Origin: JBMNEH01 sp050948665
GTDB lineage: Bacteria > Bacillota > Clostridia > Christensenellales > UMGS416
DNA length: 64,000 nt
Direction of reading: 5' to 3'
Assembly: GCA_050948665.1 (NCBI GenBank)
Contig: JBMNEH010000001.1
Span: 1,860,001 to 1,924,000, forward strand
The translations under genes and the position numbers were made by a program. Shown here piece by piece: positions 7,815-17,632 of this stretch. The notes beneath the pieces were generated by a model. That model worked only from the letters and a program-made list of their open reading frames with translations, was not told where the DNA came from and made no database searches. Within the stretch, counting starts at the first letter, position 1; each line of letters opens with the position of its first letter.

Positions 7815-8428
7815 ACACCCTCCATTTCCGCGAAAGCACGGAGTATGCGCAGTCCCGCGCTGCCGCTTTTCTCCGGATGGAACTGGCAGCCGCATATATT
7901 TCCTTTCCCCACCAGACCGGGCAGGGGAATACCGTATTCCGATATGCCGAAGCAGAGGTTCTCAGGGCAGTCCGCATAATAGCTGTGAACATAATACACG
8001 CAGTCGCCATCCCGGAAGTTGATGAGTAACGGGTGAGGTCGCAGGATGTGCAGAGGATTCCAGCCCATCTGCGGAATTTTCAACTCCGGAGGCAATTTCC
8101 CGGCAAAGGGTCGTATCGTCCCGGGCAACAGCCCTAATCCCTTATGGATACCAAATTCCAGCCCTTCCTCAAAAAGCAACTGCATCCCCAGGCAAATACC
8201 TAGCAGCGTTTTTCCCGTCGTCGCGAATTCCTGCAGTGTCCGGTCAAGTCCGGTCGCCCGGAGTTTCTCCATGGCATCCCCGAAAGCGCCTACACCCGGC
8301 AATATGACCCCGTCCGCCCCGGCAATCGTCCCGGGATCGGCTGTCAGCACCGTTTCGGCTCCGACGGCCCGGCATCCTGATGCTATAGAGAACAAGTTGC
8401 CAACGCCGTAATCCACAATGGCTATCAC
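7808..8428 (-). CDS. hisH: Imidazole glycerol phosphate synthase, glutamine amidotransferase subunit
   Basis: 206 residues. A class I glutamine amidotransferase with the nucleophile Cys in LLGICLGMQLLF and the catalytic His-Glu pair in CQFHPEKSG. It begins with the typical MIAIVDYGVGNLFSI. It supplies ammonia to HisF. Its start overlaps hisB by 4 bp (ATGA) and its end overlaps hisA by 7 bp. Confidence 0.97.
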   Translation of the reverse strand: MIAIVDYGVGNLFSIASGCRAVGAETVLTADPGTIAGADGVILPGVGAFGDAMEKLRATGLDRTLQEFATTGKTLLGICLGMQLLFEEGLEFGIHKGLGLLPGTIRPFAGKLPPELKIPQMGWNPLHILRPHPLLINFRDGDCVYYVHSYYADCPENLCFGISEYGIPLPGLVGKGNICGCQFHPEKSGSAGLRILRAFAEMEGVC

Positions 8429-9015
8429 AACAGTGTCCCCTTAGTACTGGGAATCCTTCCAGCCGCACAGAGGTCGGGGGAGAGTGCCGCAGATAAAGCT
8501 CTTGCAGCTGCTTTAAAAGCCCCCTCCAATATATGGTGGGTATTTTTCCCTGTCAGCAACCTGATGTGAAGGGTTATCCCGGCTTCACGGGCGAAAGCGA
8601 GAAAAAACTCTTCTGCCGACTCGGTATCAAAGTCTCCCGCCCTTTGGCAGGTTAACGGCAGGTCCCCGTAATAGCCTCCCCTGCCGGACAAATCCACCGC
8701 TGCCAGCACCAGCGCCTCATCCATGGGCAGGGCAAGACTGCCGTAACGAGTCAAGCCCCGCTTGTCTTCCATCGCCTCCCGGAAAGCCCTGCCCAATAAA
8801 ATCCCGCAATCCTCCACGGTGTGGTGCCCGTCCACGTAGGTATCTCCTGCACAGGTCAAAAGCAGGTCAAATCCCCCGTGTGCCGCAAAAAGCTGCAGCA
8901 TGTGATCAAAGAAACCCACTCCGGTGGAAATATTCCCCTTTCCCTTCCCATAGATAGACAGTTCCAGAGCAATTCGAGTCTCCCGAGTTTCCCGGGAAAG
9001 CTTCACAGTCTTCAT
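8425..9015 (-). CDS. hisB: Imidazoleglycerol-phosphate dehydratase
   Basis: 196 residues, the monofunctional dehydratase form without the histidinol-phosphatase domain found in enterobacteria. The manganese-binding motifs are visible: DHMLQLFAAHGGFDL, GDTYVDGHHTVEDCGI, and KNTHHILEGAFKA near the C-terminus. It dehydrates IGP to imidazole acetol phosphate. Start and stop overlap hisC and hisH by 4 bp each. Confidence 0.97.
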   Translation of the reverse strand: MKTVKLSRETRETRIALELSIYGKGKGNISTGVGFFDHMLQLFAAHGGFDLLLTCAGDTYVDGHHTVEDCGILLGRAFREAMEDKRGLTRYGSLALPMDEALVLAAVDLSGRGGYYGDLPLTCQRAGDFDTESAEEFFLAFAREAGITLHIRLLTGKNTHHILEGAFKAAARALSAALSPDLCAAGRIPSTKGTLL

Positions 9016-10052
9016 TCAGTCGCCTCCAACAAGAGATTCATTTGTTCCGGGGTACCAATGGTGATACGTACAAAACCTTCGATCCGCAGCCGGGCGAAAT
9101 GTCGCACCAGCACGCCTTTCCGCCGCAGCCGAGCAGCGTAACCCGCCCCATCCCGGTCGGGCGGTGAGGCAAAGAGGAAATTTGTCCCGGAGGGAAGTAC
9201 CCGGAAACCACGGCGCTCCAACTCACAGCGTACACGTTCTCTCTCTAGGATGATTTTTTCCGCACAGTCACGATAATAGACATCTTCTCCTACCGCCGCA
9301 ACACCGGCAGCTTGGGTCGCGCTGTTTACATTATACGGGTTAAAGCCGAATTTTACCCGGTTCAAATCTGCGATCAGCACCGGGCTGCCTATAGCGTAAC
9401 CCAACCTCGCTCCGGCTAAGCCTCTATATTTAGAGAAAGTACGACAAATCAGCAGGTTATCATACTCCTCCAGTAATGGCAGGGCGGACTCTCCTCCGAA
9501 GTCCACATATGCCTCGTCCGCCAGTACCACCCGGTCGGGATGATCTTCCAGCAACTGACGTACACCGGACAGGAGAAGAGGTATCCCGGTGGGCGCGTTA
9601 GGATTCGCAAAAACCACATTAGCTTCGGGGTCGTCATAATCCTCCGGACAGAGTGTAAAATCTTCCCGGAGAGGGACCTGCCGCGCAAACGCGCCGAAGG
9701 TCTGCGCATAAACAGGATAAAACCCATAACTGATATCCGGCATGTCCAGCTTCCTTCCACGAAAAAAAGCCAGGTAAGCAAAGGCAAGCATCTCATCCGA
9801 TCCGTTGGCTGTGAGGATCTGCTCCGGCTTCACGTTGTGGAAATTTGCCAGTGTCCTCGTCAGGACTGCTGCTTCGGCGTCGCAATATCGATACAATCCC
9901 TCTGCCGCTTCTGCTATGGCGTTCTTTACGGAGCGCGGCACCGGATAGGGGTTCTCATTGGTATTCAGCTTGGCAAGCACGCCGCCCCGGGGCTGTTCTC
10001 CCGGCACATAGGGCTCAAGCAAGCGTGTCGCCTCCGCCAGGTAGCGGCTCAT
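9012..10052 (-). CDS. hisC: Histidinol-phosphate aminotransferase
   Basis: 346 residues, fold-type I PLP aminotransferase. Visible features: KLNTNENPYPVP at the N-terminus, TANGSDEMLAFAY (PLP phosphate binding), FANPNAPTG, LADEAYVDFG and the PLP lysine in CRTFSKYRGLAGARLGYA, with a C-terminal RITIGTPEQM. It transaminates imidazole acetol phosphate to histidinol phosphate. It overlaps hisD and hisB by 4 bp each (ATGA). Confidence 0.96.
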   Translation of the reverse strand: MSRYLAEATRLLEPYVPGEQPRGGVLAKLNTNENPYPVPRSVKNAIAEAAEGLYRYCDAEAAVLTRTLANFHNVKPEQILTANGSDEMLAFAYLAFFRGRKLDMPDISYGFYPVYAQTFGAFARQVPLREDFTLCPEDYDDPEANVVFANPNAPTGIPLLLSGVRQLLEDHPDRVVLADEAYVDFGGESALPLLEEYDNLLICRTFSKYRGLAGARLGYAIGSPVLIADLNRVKFGFNPYNVNSATQAAGVAAVGEDVYYRDCAEKIILERERVRCELERRGFRVLPSGTNFLFASPPDRDGAGYAARLRRKGVLVRHFARLRIEGFVRITIGTPEQMNLLLEATE

Positions 10053-11323
10053 ACTCTGTCCTCCAGTCTTATAGTCACACTGCGGGCATGGGCTTCCAGA
10101 CCCTCTGCTCTGGCAAATACAACCGCCTGCTCTCCCACTTCGCCGAGAGCCTCAGGAGAAAAACAGATATAAGAGGACCTTTTCACAAAATCATCCACCG
10201 AAAGAGGGCTGGCAAAACGCGCCGTGCCTGCGGTGGGCAACACATGGTTAGGCCCTGCCAGATAATCCCCCAACGCCTCCGGAGTATACCGGCCAAGGAA
10301 GACTGATCCGGCGTGGCGAACCTTTCCCAATAGTGCAAAGGGTTCTTCAACGCAGAGTTCCAGGTGTTCCGGAGCCAGCACATTCGCAGTCTCTATCGCC
10401 CGGTCAATGGAATCCGTTACAGCGATCATCCCCCTGGTATTAATGCTTTCCCGGGCAATTTCCCGCCGGGGCAACAGAGGCAGCTGCCTCTCTATCTCCA
10501 CAGAAACCGCTTCGGCCAGTGCCCGGCTGTCCGTCAACAGCACGGCGGAAGCCAGTTTGTCATGCTCCGCCTGGCTCAGCATATCCGCAGCTATCCAGGC
10601 AGGGTTGCTTTTCCCGTCCGCCACCACGATGATCTCACTGGGGCCGGCTTCCATATCAATACCCACCCGACCGGATACCATGCGCTTAGCGGTGGCTACA
10701 TAAATATTCCCGGGACCGACAATCTTGTCCACCCTGGGCAACGTTTCTGTACCGTAGGCCATCCCGGCGATCGCATGCGCTCCCCCTACGGTGTAGACTT
10801 CCTCAACATCCGCCAACCATGCCGCGCCCAGCACGACATCCGGCAGGACGCCCGACCTGTCGGGAGGCGTAACCATCACCAGTCGCCCGACCCCGGCAAC
10901 CTTGGCAGGCAGAGCGTTCATGAGTATGCTGCTGGGATACCTGGCTGTTCCGCCGGGAACATAAATGCCAACGCTGTCCAGCGGTAATATCCTCTGCCCC
11001 CGCACAAAGCCGGACTGTATGTCCGCGAAGCCCTGCCTCAGTTGACACTTGTGAAAGTCCAGTATATTGCTCTTCGCGATTTCCATGGCCTCTCTCAGTT
11101 CTTTGGGCATCCGTGCCCAAGCTGCTTCCATGGACTCCGGCGATACCCGAAGAGAAGCAGGGCGCACCTGGTCAAATTTCTCCGAATAATCCAGAAGTGC
11201 CTTATCTCCCTGCCTGCGAACAGCATCCAATATTTCCGCCACCGCTGTTTCCACCTGCCGCAGTAGGGGTTCCTCCCGCTGCAGCAGCTTTTCCGGGGTC
11301 ACATGATCGAAAATCCGAATCAT
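10049..11323 (-). CDS. hisD: Histidinol dehydrogenase
   Basis: 424 residues from the ATG at 11323, which overlaps the hisG stop as ATGA; a longer frame extends into hisG but has no support. Family hallmarks include PVDSVGIYVPGGTA, the VGPGNIYVATAKR loop and GIDMEAGPSE, the zinc-site region LSQAEHD and PEHLELC, and the GPNHVLPTAGTARFASPLSV segment. It oxidises histidinol to histidine in two NAD-dependent steps. Confidence 0.96.
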   Translation of the reverse strand: MIRIFDHVTPEKLLQREEPLLRQVETAVAEILDAVRRQGDKALLDYSEKFDQVRPASLRVSPESMEAAWARMPKELREAMEIAKSNILDFHKCQLRQGFADIQSGFVRGQRILPLDSVGIYVPGGTARYPSSILMNALPAKVAGVGRLVMVTPPDRSGVLPDVVLGAAWLADVEEVYTVGGAHAIAGMAYGTETLPRVDKIVGPGNIYVATAKRMVSGRVGIDMEAGPSEIIVVADGKSNPAWIAADMLSQAEHDKLASAVLLTDSRALAEAVSVEIERQLPLLPRREIARESINTRGMIAVTDSIDRAIETANVLAPEHLELCVEEPFALLGKVRHAGSVFLGRYTPEALGDYLAGPNHVLPTAGTARFASPLSVDDFVKRSSYICFSPEALGEVGEQAVVFARAEGLEAHARSVTIRLEDRV

Positions 11324-11961
11324 AGGCTTGACACCTTCCTCTCCGTCTGTTTCCGGAGTGCATTTACCAACCGGCCGATTCCCTCTTCCTCGAACCGGGC
11401 GCTGGCCGGATTCACAATCAGTCTGGCAGAAATTGCGCAAATCGTTTCCAGTTCCGTCAGATGGTTCTCCCGCAGGGTCGCGCCTGACTCCGTAATATCC
11501 ACGATCACATCACTCAACCGGGTAATCGGCGCCAACTCAATGCTACCGTTGAGCTGAATAAGGGTAATCTCACGTTCCTGTTTATCAAAAAATTCTTGGG
11601 CGATACGGGGAAATTTTGTTGCCACCTTCAGCGGCCGGCCTTCCGGTGCAATAAAACCCTCCGGCCCGGCCACCACCATGCGGCAATAGCCCATCCCCAA
11701 ATCCAGCAGCTCATACACCTCCGGGCGCTGTTCCAGCAATATATCCCTGCCCACGATACCGGCATCCGCCGCGCCGTGTTCCACATACACCGCTACATCG
11801 CTGGGCTTTACAAGATAATACACCGTATCATCCGCAGGTGACTCCAGCACAAGCCGCCTGTCATCCTCTGCCAATGCCCGGCAATCATATCCCGACGCCG
11901 CAAGCAATCCCATCACTTTATCCCCAAGCCGCCCCTTGGGCAGCGCTATTCTTAACATCAT
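11320..11961 (-). CDS. hisG: ATP phosphoribosyltransferase catalytic subunit, short form
   Basis: 213 residues, the short HisG without the C-terminal allosteric domain, so it depends on HisZ (known for this form). Motifs: LRIALPKGRLGDK at the start, DAGIVGRDIL, and the PRPP loop VDITESGATLRENHL. It starts histidine synthesis by joining ATP and PRPP. The start overlaps the hisZ stop by one base (TAATG-type junction); the end overlaps hisD by 4 bp. Confidence 0.97.
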   Translation of the reverse strand: MMLRIALPKGRLGDKVMGLLAASGYDCRALAEDDRRLVLESPADDTVYYLVKPSDVAVYVEHGAADAGIVGRDILLEQRPEVYELLDLGMGYCRMVVAGPEGFIAPEGRPLKVATKFPRIAQEFFDKQEREITLIQLNGSIELAPITRLSDVIVDITESGATLRENHLTELETICAISARLIVNPASARFEEEGIGRLVNALRKQTERKVSSL

Positions 11962-13037
11962 TATTTCCTCCCGGGCAGCAACGCCACTTCTCCTGCAAAG
12001 CCCTCCGGTACACCGGTTTCTATTCGAACTCGTTTCCCCTGTTTCCGCAGCAGATCCCCATACGCCAATAATGCAGCCGGATCATCTTCGGGGCAGCGAA
12101 GCAGGAGGATATCATCGGGTATCTCCTCGCACAGCACCCCCCGAAGGGCATCCAAATATAAAGCGAAACCCGCAGCGCCGGTATCTTTGCCGAATCTTCG
12201 CATCAGAGGATCGTACTGGCCCCCGGACAGCACCGGCTCGGGTACTCCCCTGCGATAGCCCCGGAAAACAATCCCATTATAATAGCCCATATCTCCTGCC
12301 ATTGTAAAATCCAGTCCGATTTGCTTTTCTGCCACCTTTGTGAGGGCAGTACAAACCCGCTCAAGCTCCTCCAGCGCCTCCGCCATGTCCCGCGTCATCG
12401 CCATTTTTTCAGCTTTTTTCAGTGTCTGCTTCCAATCCCCGTAGAGATTGGGTAGCTCCTGCAGTCCCCCATGCATCGCCTCCGGCACACCTGCATTGAT
12501 GCTGACTTCCAGCAATTCGTGTCCGTTCCGCCCCCGTACACACTGCAACCAGTCGCTCCTGGAGGCCTCCGGAAGTGCAAGGGCATCCATCATCCCCGCA
12601 AGAAAACCCATATGGGAGACGTCAAGCAAGATATCCCCCCCCAGTGCCATGAGACAATCGGCAGCCAGAGACAACACCTCTACCAGCGCATAATCCTCCA
12701 TCTGCCCGATATATTCAAGTCCCAATTGCTCAATGGAGCGGCAGACACCATCCGTCCCCGCCCGGCAGACATCCTCAAGGTAATAATACCGCTCCGCAAT
12801 TTCCCGTGTTGCCCGTGAACGCCGGGCGATCCCCATCGTCACGTCGGATTTCAACGCCATCAGGCGTCCGGAAGGTTCCGTAAAAGCAATCACCGGGCCA
12901 GTAATAAAGCTGCGGTTCTCCATATACAGCCGGTATTCCTCAAAGCGTCCGGCAGTATATCGTCGATATCCCATACTTTCAAACCGTTCCCGCAACGCAA
13001 GGGTGATTCGATCCAAAGGGTCCATCAATGCGGTCAT
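11961..13037 (-). CDS. hisZ: ATP phosphoribosyltransferase regulatory subunit
   Basis: 358 residues, a HisRS-like catalytic core without the anticodon-binding domain. Class II synthetase-like motifs are recognisable (LKSDVTMGIARRSRA, RYYYLEDVCRAG, and the motif-3-like VLSGGQYDPLMRRFG). It forms a hetero-octamer with short HisG and confers feedback inhibition by histidine (known). It is the first gene of the operon, with GGGAG upstream of the ATG at 13037. Confidence 0.94.
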   Translation of the reverse strand: MTALMDPLDRITLALRERFESMGYRRYTAGRFEEYRLYMENRSFITGPVIAFTEPSGRLMALKSDVTMGIARRSRATREIAERYYYLEDVCRAGTDGVCRSIEQLGLEYIGQMEDYALVEVLSLAADCLMALGGDILLDVSHMGFLAGMMDALALPEASRSDWLQCVRGRNGHELLEVSINAGVPEAMHGGLQELPNLYGDWKQTLKKAEKMAMTRDMAEALEELERVCTALTKVAEKQIGLDFTMAGDMGYYNGIVFRGYRRGVPEPVLSGGQYDPLMRRFGKDTGAAGFALYLDALRGVLCEEIPDDILLLRCPEDDPAALLAYGDLLRKQGKRVRIETGVPEGFAGEVALLPGRK

Positions 13038-13088
13038 TTCAATGACACTCCCTACTTCTTTGCTCTACCGCTTTACCGCGGCGAAGCA

Positions 13089-13117
13089 ATCATAGCATAC
13101 ATTTTTCATGATTGCAA
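13089..13117 (-). promoter_or_regulatory. Promoter of the histidine operon
   Basis: Leftward -35 TTGCAA (13112-13117), 17-bp spacer, -10 TATGAT (13089-13094). The implied leader is only about 45 nt, leaving no room for a his attenuator or T-box. It is divergent from the carA promoter, the two -35 boxes lying about 30 bp apart. Confidence 0.7.
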
Positions 13118-13146
13118 GGGGTCCCTAAATTTTTCGGAGCAAAATC

Positions 13147-13175
13147 TTGCAGATCTTTGTATAATATGCTATATT
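13147..13175 (+). promoter_or_regulatory. Promoter of carAB
   Basis: -35 TTGCAG (13147-13152), 17-bp spacer, -10 TATATT (13170-13175). A TATAAT at 13160-13165 is an alternative -10. The leader to the ATG at 13214 is about 30 nt, so there is no room for a PyrR-type attenuator. Confidence 0.55.
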
Positions 13176-13213
13176 ATTGTATATTCATGCGTCTGCATGA
13201 AAAAGGAGGCCTT

Positions 13214-14281
13214 ATGGCGTATCTGACTTTAGCAAACGGAGATGTGTATGCCGGCGAATCCTTCGGCGCCCGTGGCGACAGCACCGGCATCGTTGTTTTT
13301 AACACCGGTATGACGGGGTACCTTGAGGCACTGACCGACCCCAGCTATTACGAACAAATCGTGATGATGACCTACCCGCTTATCGGGAACATCGGTGTGA
13401 ACTGGCAGGATCCTGAGTCCCCCCGTCCCCAAATAAGCGGGCTGATTGCGCGAGAGCTTTGTGAAACACCCAGCAACTGGTTTTCCGAAGGATCTCTTAA
13501 CGCTTATTTAACGCGGCATGGTATTGTCGGCATACAGGGAATCGACACCCGAGCTCTCACCAGAAGGTTGCGCAGCTTGGGGGAAACCGCCGGTATCATT
13601 ACGCAGCTCCCCGCCACACTGCAGCAGCTGGAAGCCTGCCGCGCCTTTAAGATTTACCGTCCCATCGTGAAAGTCACCTGCGAAGAAGCATTTGAGGTAC
13701 CGGGACCTGGGCTCCATATCGGTGTACTGGATTTCGGCGTCAAGGCAAGCATACTCTCTTCCCTTCGGAAACGGGGCTGCCGAATTACCGTCTACCCCGC
13801 TCTGACCGATCCTGAGGAAATACTGGCTGCAGGTCATGACGGACTGCTGCTTACCAACGGACCCGGCAACCCTGCCGACCATACCCAGATCATCAAAAAT
13901 ATACGCAGACTGGCAGGGAAACTGCCTACTATGGGCATCTGTATCGGACACTCCATACTGGCACTGGCCTGCGGAGCAAAAACGGCCCCCCTTCCCTTCG
14001 GCCACCGGGGAACCAACCACCCGGTAAAGGATTTGCGTCATGACCGGGTTTATATTACCTCCCAGAACCACGGTCATGCCGTACAGGAGGAGGGGCTTCC
14101 CGCCAACATGAGAGTCTTTATGCGCTCTTGGAACGACCGCTCTATAGAAGGAATACAATATACGGACTTTCCCGCTTTTACAGTGCAATTTCACCCGGAA
14201 GCCAGCCCGGGGCCACGGGATACCGGCTATCTTTTCGATGAATTTCTAAGAATGGCGGAGGCTTCCCATGCCGAAAGATGA
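13214..14281 (+). CDS. carA: Carbamoyl-phosphate synthase small (glutamine amidotransferase) subunit
   Basis: 355 residues from the ATG at 13214, six bases after AAGGAGG. The N-terminal CPSase_sm_chain domain (YLTLANGDVYAGESFG, FNTGMTGYLEALTDPSY) is followed by a class I amidotransferase domain with the nucleophile Cys in GICIGHS and the catalytic His in VQFHPEASPGP. The usual GHQ triplet after the nucleophile reads GHS here. The subunit releases ammonia from glutamine for CarB. The 3' end overlaps carB by 14 bp. Confidence 0.96.
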   Translation: MAYLTLANGDVYAGESFGARGDSTGIVVFNTGMTGYLEALTDPSYYEQIVMMTYPLIGNIGVNWQDPESPRPQISGLIARELCETPSNWFSEGSLNAYLTRHGIVGIQGIDTRALTRRLRSLGETAGIITQLPATLQQLEACRAFKIYRPIVKVTCEEAFEVPGPGLHIGVLDFGVKASILSSLRKRGCRITVYPALTDPEEILAAGHDGLLLTNGPGNPADHTQIIKNIRRLAGKLPTMGICIGHSILALACGAKTAPLPFGHRGTNHPVKDLRHDRVYITSQNHGHAVQEEGLPANMRVFMRSWNDRSIEGIQYTDFPAFTVQFHPEASPGPRDTGYLFDEFLRMAEASHAER

Positions 14282-17200
14282 ACGTATAAAGAAAGTCCTT
14301 GTAATCGGCTCCGGTCCGATTATTATCGGGCAGGCTGCGGAATTCGATTATGCCGGCACTCAGGCCTGTCGCACGCTGCAGGAAGAAGGTGTGGAGGTGG
14401 TGCTAGTAAATTCCAATCCGGCCACCATTATGACCGACCCTGCTATGGCGGATAAGGTGTATCTGGAGCCGCTGACCTTGCCGTCGCTGGAGGCAGTACT
14501 TCGAAAGGAGCGGCCGGACGCCCTGCTGCCCACCCTTGGTGGACAAATAGGGTTGAATCTGGCAATGGAACTGGGTGAAAGCGGGATATTGAAAGAGCTC
14601 AGCGTGCGCCTGCTGGGCACCTCTCTGGAGACGATCTACCGATCGGAAGATAGGGAAGGCTTCAAGTCCACAATGGAAGAAATCGGCGAGCCCTGTATTG
14701 AATCCGTGGTCGTGCACCAAACAAGCGCAGCTCTGGATTTTGCCGATCGAATAGGGTATCCCGTCATCGTCCGCCCCGCCTATACCCTGGGCGGCACCGG
14801 AGGCGGTATCGCTGAAACTCCGGAAAAGCTGTCGCGCGTCTGCGAAGATGGCCTCCGTGCCAGCCGGGTCGGCCAAACCCTGGTAGAGAAGTGTATCGCC
14901 GGTTGGAAAGAGATCGAGTTTGAGGTCATACGGGATCACAAGGACAATTGTATTACCGTCTGCTCCATGGAAAATGTAGACCCGGTGGGAATCCATACCG
15001 GGGACTCCATTGTAGTAGCGCCCGCACAGACTCTCCGGGATCCGGAGTATCAAATGCTCCGGTCAGCCGCCATACATATCATCCGCTCCCTGAAGATCGA
15101 GGGAGGCTGCAATGTGCAATTTGCCCTAGATCCTGCTTCCATGGAATACTATGTAATCGAGGTAAACCCCAGATTATCCCGTTCCTCCGCCTTGGCAAGC
15201 AAGGCTACAGGGTACCCTATCGCAAGAGTGGCTACCCGTATTGCACTGGGCTATGGGCTGGACGAAATTCCCAATGCTGTCACAGGAAATACGACCGCCT
15301 GCTTTGAACCTTCCATGGATTATGTAGTCGTGAAATTCCCCCGTTGGCCTTTCGATAAATTTACCCATGCGGAAAAAACCCTCGGCACACGGATGAAAGC
15401 CACGGGTGAAGCAATGGCCATCGGTGCCTGTTTTGAAATGGCATTTCTGAAAGCGGTGCGTTCGCTTGAACTGGATCTGGCCTCTACGGAATACCGGAAC
15501 GCCGCCGACTACAGCGATAACGATTTGGTGACATTACTGCACAAACAGACCGACGAGAGAATTTTTGTGGTGCTGGAAGCGCTGCGGCGCGGCGTTACGC
15601 CGGCGGATATACACACGATCACTAAAATCGACTCTTGGTATCTGTATAAACTTCAGCGAATCGTGCTGGCCGAGGAGGACCTGAAACGGCAGGGAACTGA
15701 CTATCTTACTCCAGCCAATATGCGGGCAATGAAGCGCATGGGATTCGGTGACAGAGCCATTGCTGCCGCAATCGGTATTTCTGAGGAACGTATCCGCGCA
15801 TTACGCAAGGAAATGGGCATCCTTCCTACTTTTAAAATGGTAGATACCTGTTCCGCTGAGTTTGATGCCGTCACGCCCTATTACTATTCCACCTATGACA
15901 GCGAAAACGAGTCCCTTCCCTCCGGCAGACCAACGGTGGTAGTACTGGGCTCCGGTCCCATCCGTATCGGCCAGGGAGTAGAATTCGACTACTGCTCGGT
16001 ACATGCCGTTTGGGCTTTAAAAAAGATGGGCTTTGACACTGTCATCATCAACAACAATCCGGAAACCGTATCCACTGACTTTGACATTGCCGACCGGCTT
16101 TATTTCGAGCCACTGACCACCGAGGAGATTGGTGATATATTGGATATAGAACATCCTATCGGTGTGCTTGTACAGTTCGGCGGGCAGACAGCAATCAAAC
16201 TTGCAAAATCCGTGAAAGCAATGGGTTATAAAATCCTCGGAACTTCTCTCCGTGATATTGACGCTGCAGAGGACAGGGAGTTGTTTGATACCCTATTGGA
16301 GTCCCTGGGGATCGCCCGTCCCAAAGGCGGAACTGTATATACGGAAAAAAACGCCGTCATCGAAGCTGGACGGCTGGGTTACCCCGTGCTGGTGCGCCCC
16401 AGTTATGTGCTGGGTGGGCAAGGCATGCAGATCGCACATAACGAGGGAGAGCTTCGCAGTTACATGGCGGAGATTACCCGTTACGGCCGTCCAGAGCATC
16501 CCGTGCTGGTAGACAGCTATCTGCCCGGCAAAGAAATCGAGGTAGATGCCCTATGCGACGGAAATCAAGTGCTGATCCCCGGCATTATGGAGCATATCGA
16601 GCGCGCCGGCATTCACTCCGGGGACTCTATATCCGTTTACCCCAGCCGTACCCTATCGCCGGAGATGATCGAACGGATCGTCGAAGTGACCACCCGGCTG
16701 GCGCAAAGTCTCTGTGTGAAAGGCATGATCAATATCCAGTACATCGTGTACCGCGGAAACTTGTATGTCATTGAGGTCAACCCCCGTTCCTCCCGTACTG
16801 TGCCCTATATCAGCAAAGTGACGGGAATACCTCTTGTGGAAATCGCTGTCCGTTGCGCCATGGGGCAGACGCTTGCAATCCAGGGATACACGCCCGGTCT
16901 CCAGCCCACCAGGGGGATTTATGCCGTAAAGGTGCCGGTTTTTTCCTTCGAAAAACTTCCGGATTTGGAGGTCGCCCTCGGTCCTGAGATGAAATCTACC
17001 GGAGAAACACTTGGAATGGATCCCGATTTCTTCATGGCGCTGCTTAAAGGCTTGGATGCCGCCGGTATTCGCGTACAGCCCGGGGATTCCGTACTGTTCT
17101 CCTGTGACGGCAGGGAGAATACACTGCTGGCAAAAACCGCGGCGATTTATCAGAGCCTGGGTTGTCCTCTATATGCTACACCGGGAACTGCGGATAACCT

Positions 17201-17474
17201 CCGTGCCGCGGGGATTGGCAGTATAGAGTTGTCTTTTGTTGATGAAGATGATAGCGTACGCTCCCATATCCGCAAGGGAGAAATCGGACTCATCGTCAAT
17301 ACCCCCACAACCGGCCAGCACCCCTCCCATCAGGGATTTGCGCTCCGACGCCTGGCCGTGGAAAGCCAGATTCCATGTCTGACAAGCCTGGACACAGCTC
17401 TCGCCTTTGGGATCGCACTTAAGGCGCGAGAAAACAAGCCTTTTACTCCTTTGAATCTGGGCGGGATCCGATGA
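14268..17474 (+). CDS. carB: Carbamoyl-phosphate synthase large subunit
   Basis: 1068 residues, full length. Two homologous ATP-grasp halves are visible: KVLVIGSGPIIIGQAAEFDYAG at the start and VVVLGSGPIRIGQGVEFDYC about 545 residues later, each with RPAYTLGGTGGG- or RPSYVLGGQGM-type loops and a VIEVNPR metal site. The C-terminal allosteric MGS-like domain ends with GLIVNTPTTG. It makes carbamoyl phosphate for pyrimidines and arginine. Downstream there is only a weak hairpin (17475-17490) before a T-rich stretch at 17508-17518, so I do not call a firm terminator. Confidence 0.97.
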   Translation: MPKDERIKKVLVIGSGPIIIGQAAEFDYAGTQACRTLQEEGVEVVLVNSNPATIMTDPAMADKVYLEPLTLPSLEAVLRKERPDALLPTLGGQIGLNLAMELGESGILKELSVRLLGTSLETIYRSEDREGFKSTMEEIGEPCIESVVVHQTSAALDFADRIGYPVIVRPAYTLGGTGGGIAETPEKLSRVCEDGLRASRVGQTLVEKCIAGWKEIEFEVIRDHKDNCITVCSMENVDPVGIHTGDSIVVAPAQTLRDPEYQMLRSAAIHIIRSLKIEGGCNVQFALDPASMEYYVIEVNPRLSRSSALASKATGYPIARVATRIALGYGLDEIPNAVTGNTTACFEPSMDYVVVKFPRWPFDKFTHAEKTLGTRMKATGEAMAIGACFEMAFLKAVRSLELDLASTEYRNAADYSDNDLVTLLHKQTDERIFVVLEALRRGVTPADIHTITKIDSWYLYKLQRIVLAEEDLKRQGTDYLTPANMRAMKRMGFGDRAIAAAIGISEERIRALRKEMGILPTFKMVDTCSAEFDAVTPYYYSTYDSENESLPSGRPTVVVLGSGPIRIGQGVEFDYCSVHAVWALKKMGFDTVIINNNPETVSTDFDIADRLYFEPLTTEEIGDILDIEHPIGVLVQFGGQTAIKLAKSVKAMGYKILGTSLRDIDAAEDRELFDTLLESLGIARPKGGTVYTEKNAVIEAGRLGYPVLVRPSYVLGGQGMQIAHNEGELRSYMAEITRYGRPEHPVLVDSYLPGKEIEVDALCDGNQVLIPGIMEHIERAGIHSGDSISVYPSRTLSPEMIERIVEVTTRLAQSLCVKGMINIQYIVYRGNLYVIEVNPRSSRTVPYISKVTGIPLVEIAVRCAMGQTLAIQGYTPGLQPTRGIYAVKVPVFSFEKLPDLEVALGPEMKSTGETLGMDPDFFMALLKGLDAAGIRVQPGDSVLFSCDGRENTLLAKTAAIYQSLGCPLYATPGTADNLRAAGIGSIELSFVDEDDSVRSHIRKGEIGLIVNTPTTGQHPSHQGFALRRLAVESQIPCLTSLDTALAFGIALKARENKPFTPLNLGGIR

Positions 17475-17632
17475 CGGCAAAAAGCCTGCCGGGTAAAAAC
17501 CGATAGGATTTTTTATTTGTTTCGAGAAGCATAACTTGCGGGAGAAAAACACTGCAAGTACTCCCATCGGCGCCGAAAGCCGAAAAGTCCTTTTGTATCA
17601 TCCTAATCCCGGCACTCGGGGTCGCCTATCTC

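Noticed and set aside
13038..13213. his attenuator, T-box or PyrR attenuator
   Set aside because: The predicted leaders are only about 30-45 nt, too short, and no T-box or PyrR-binding motif is visible.
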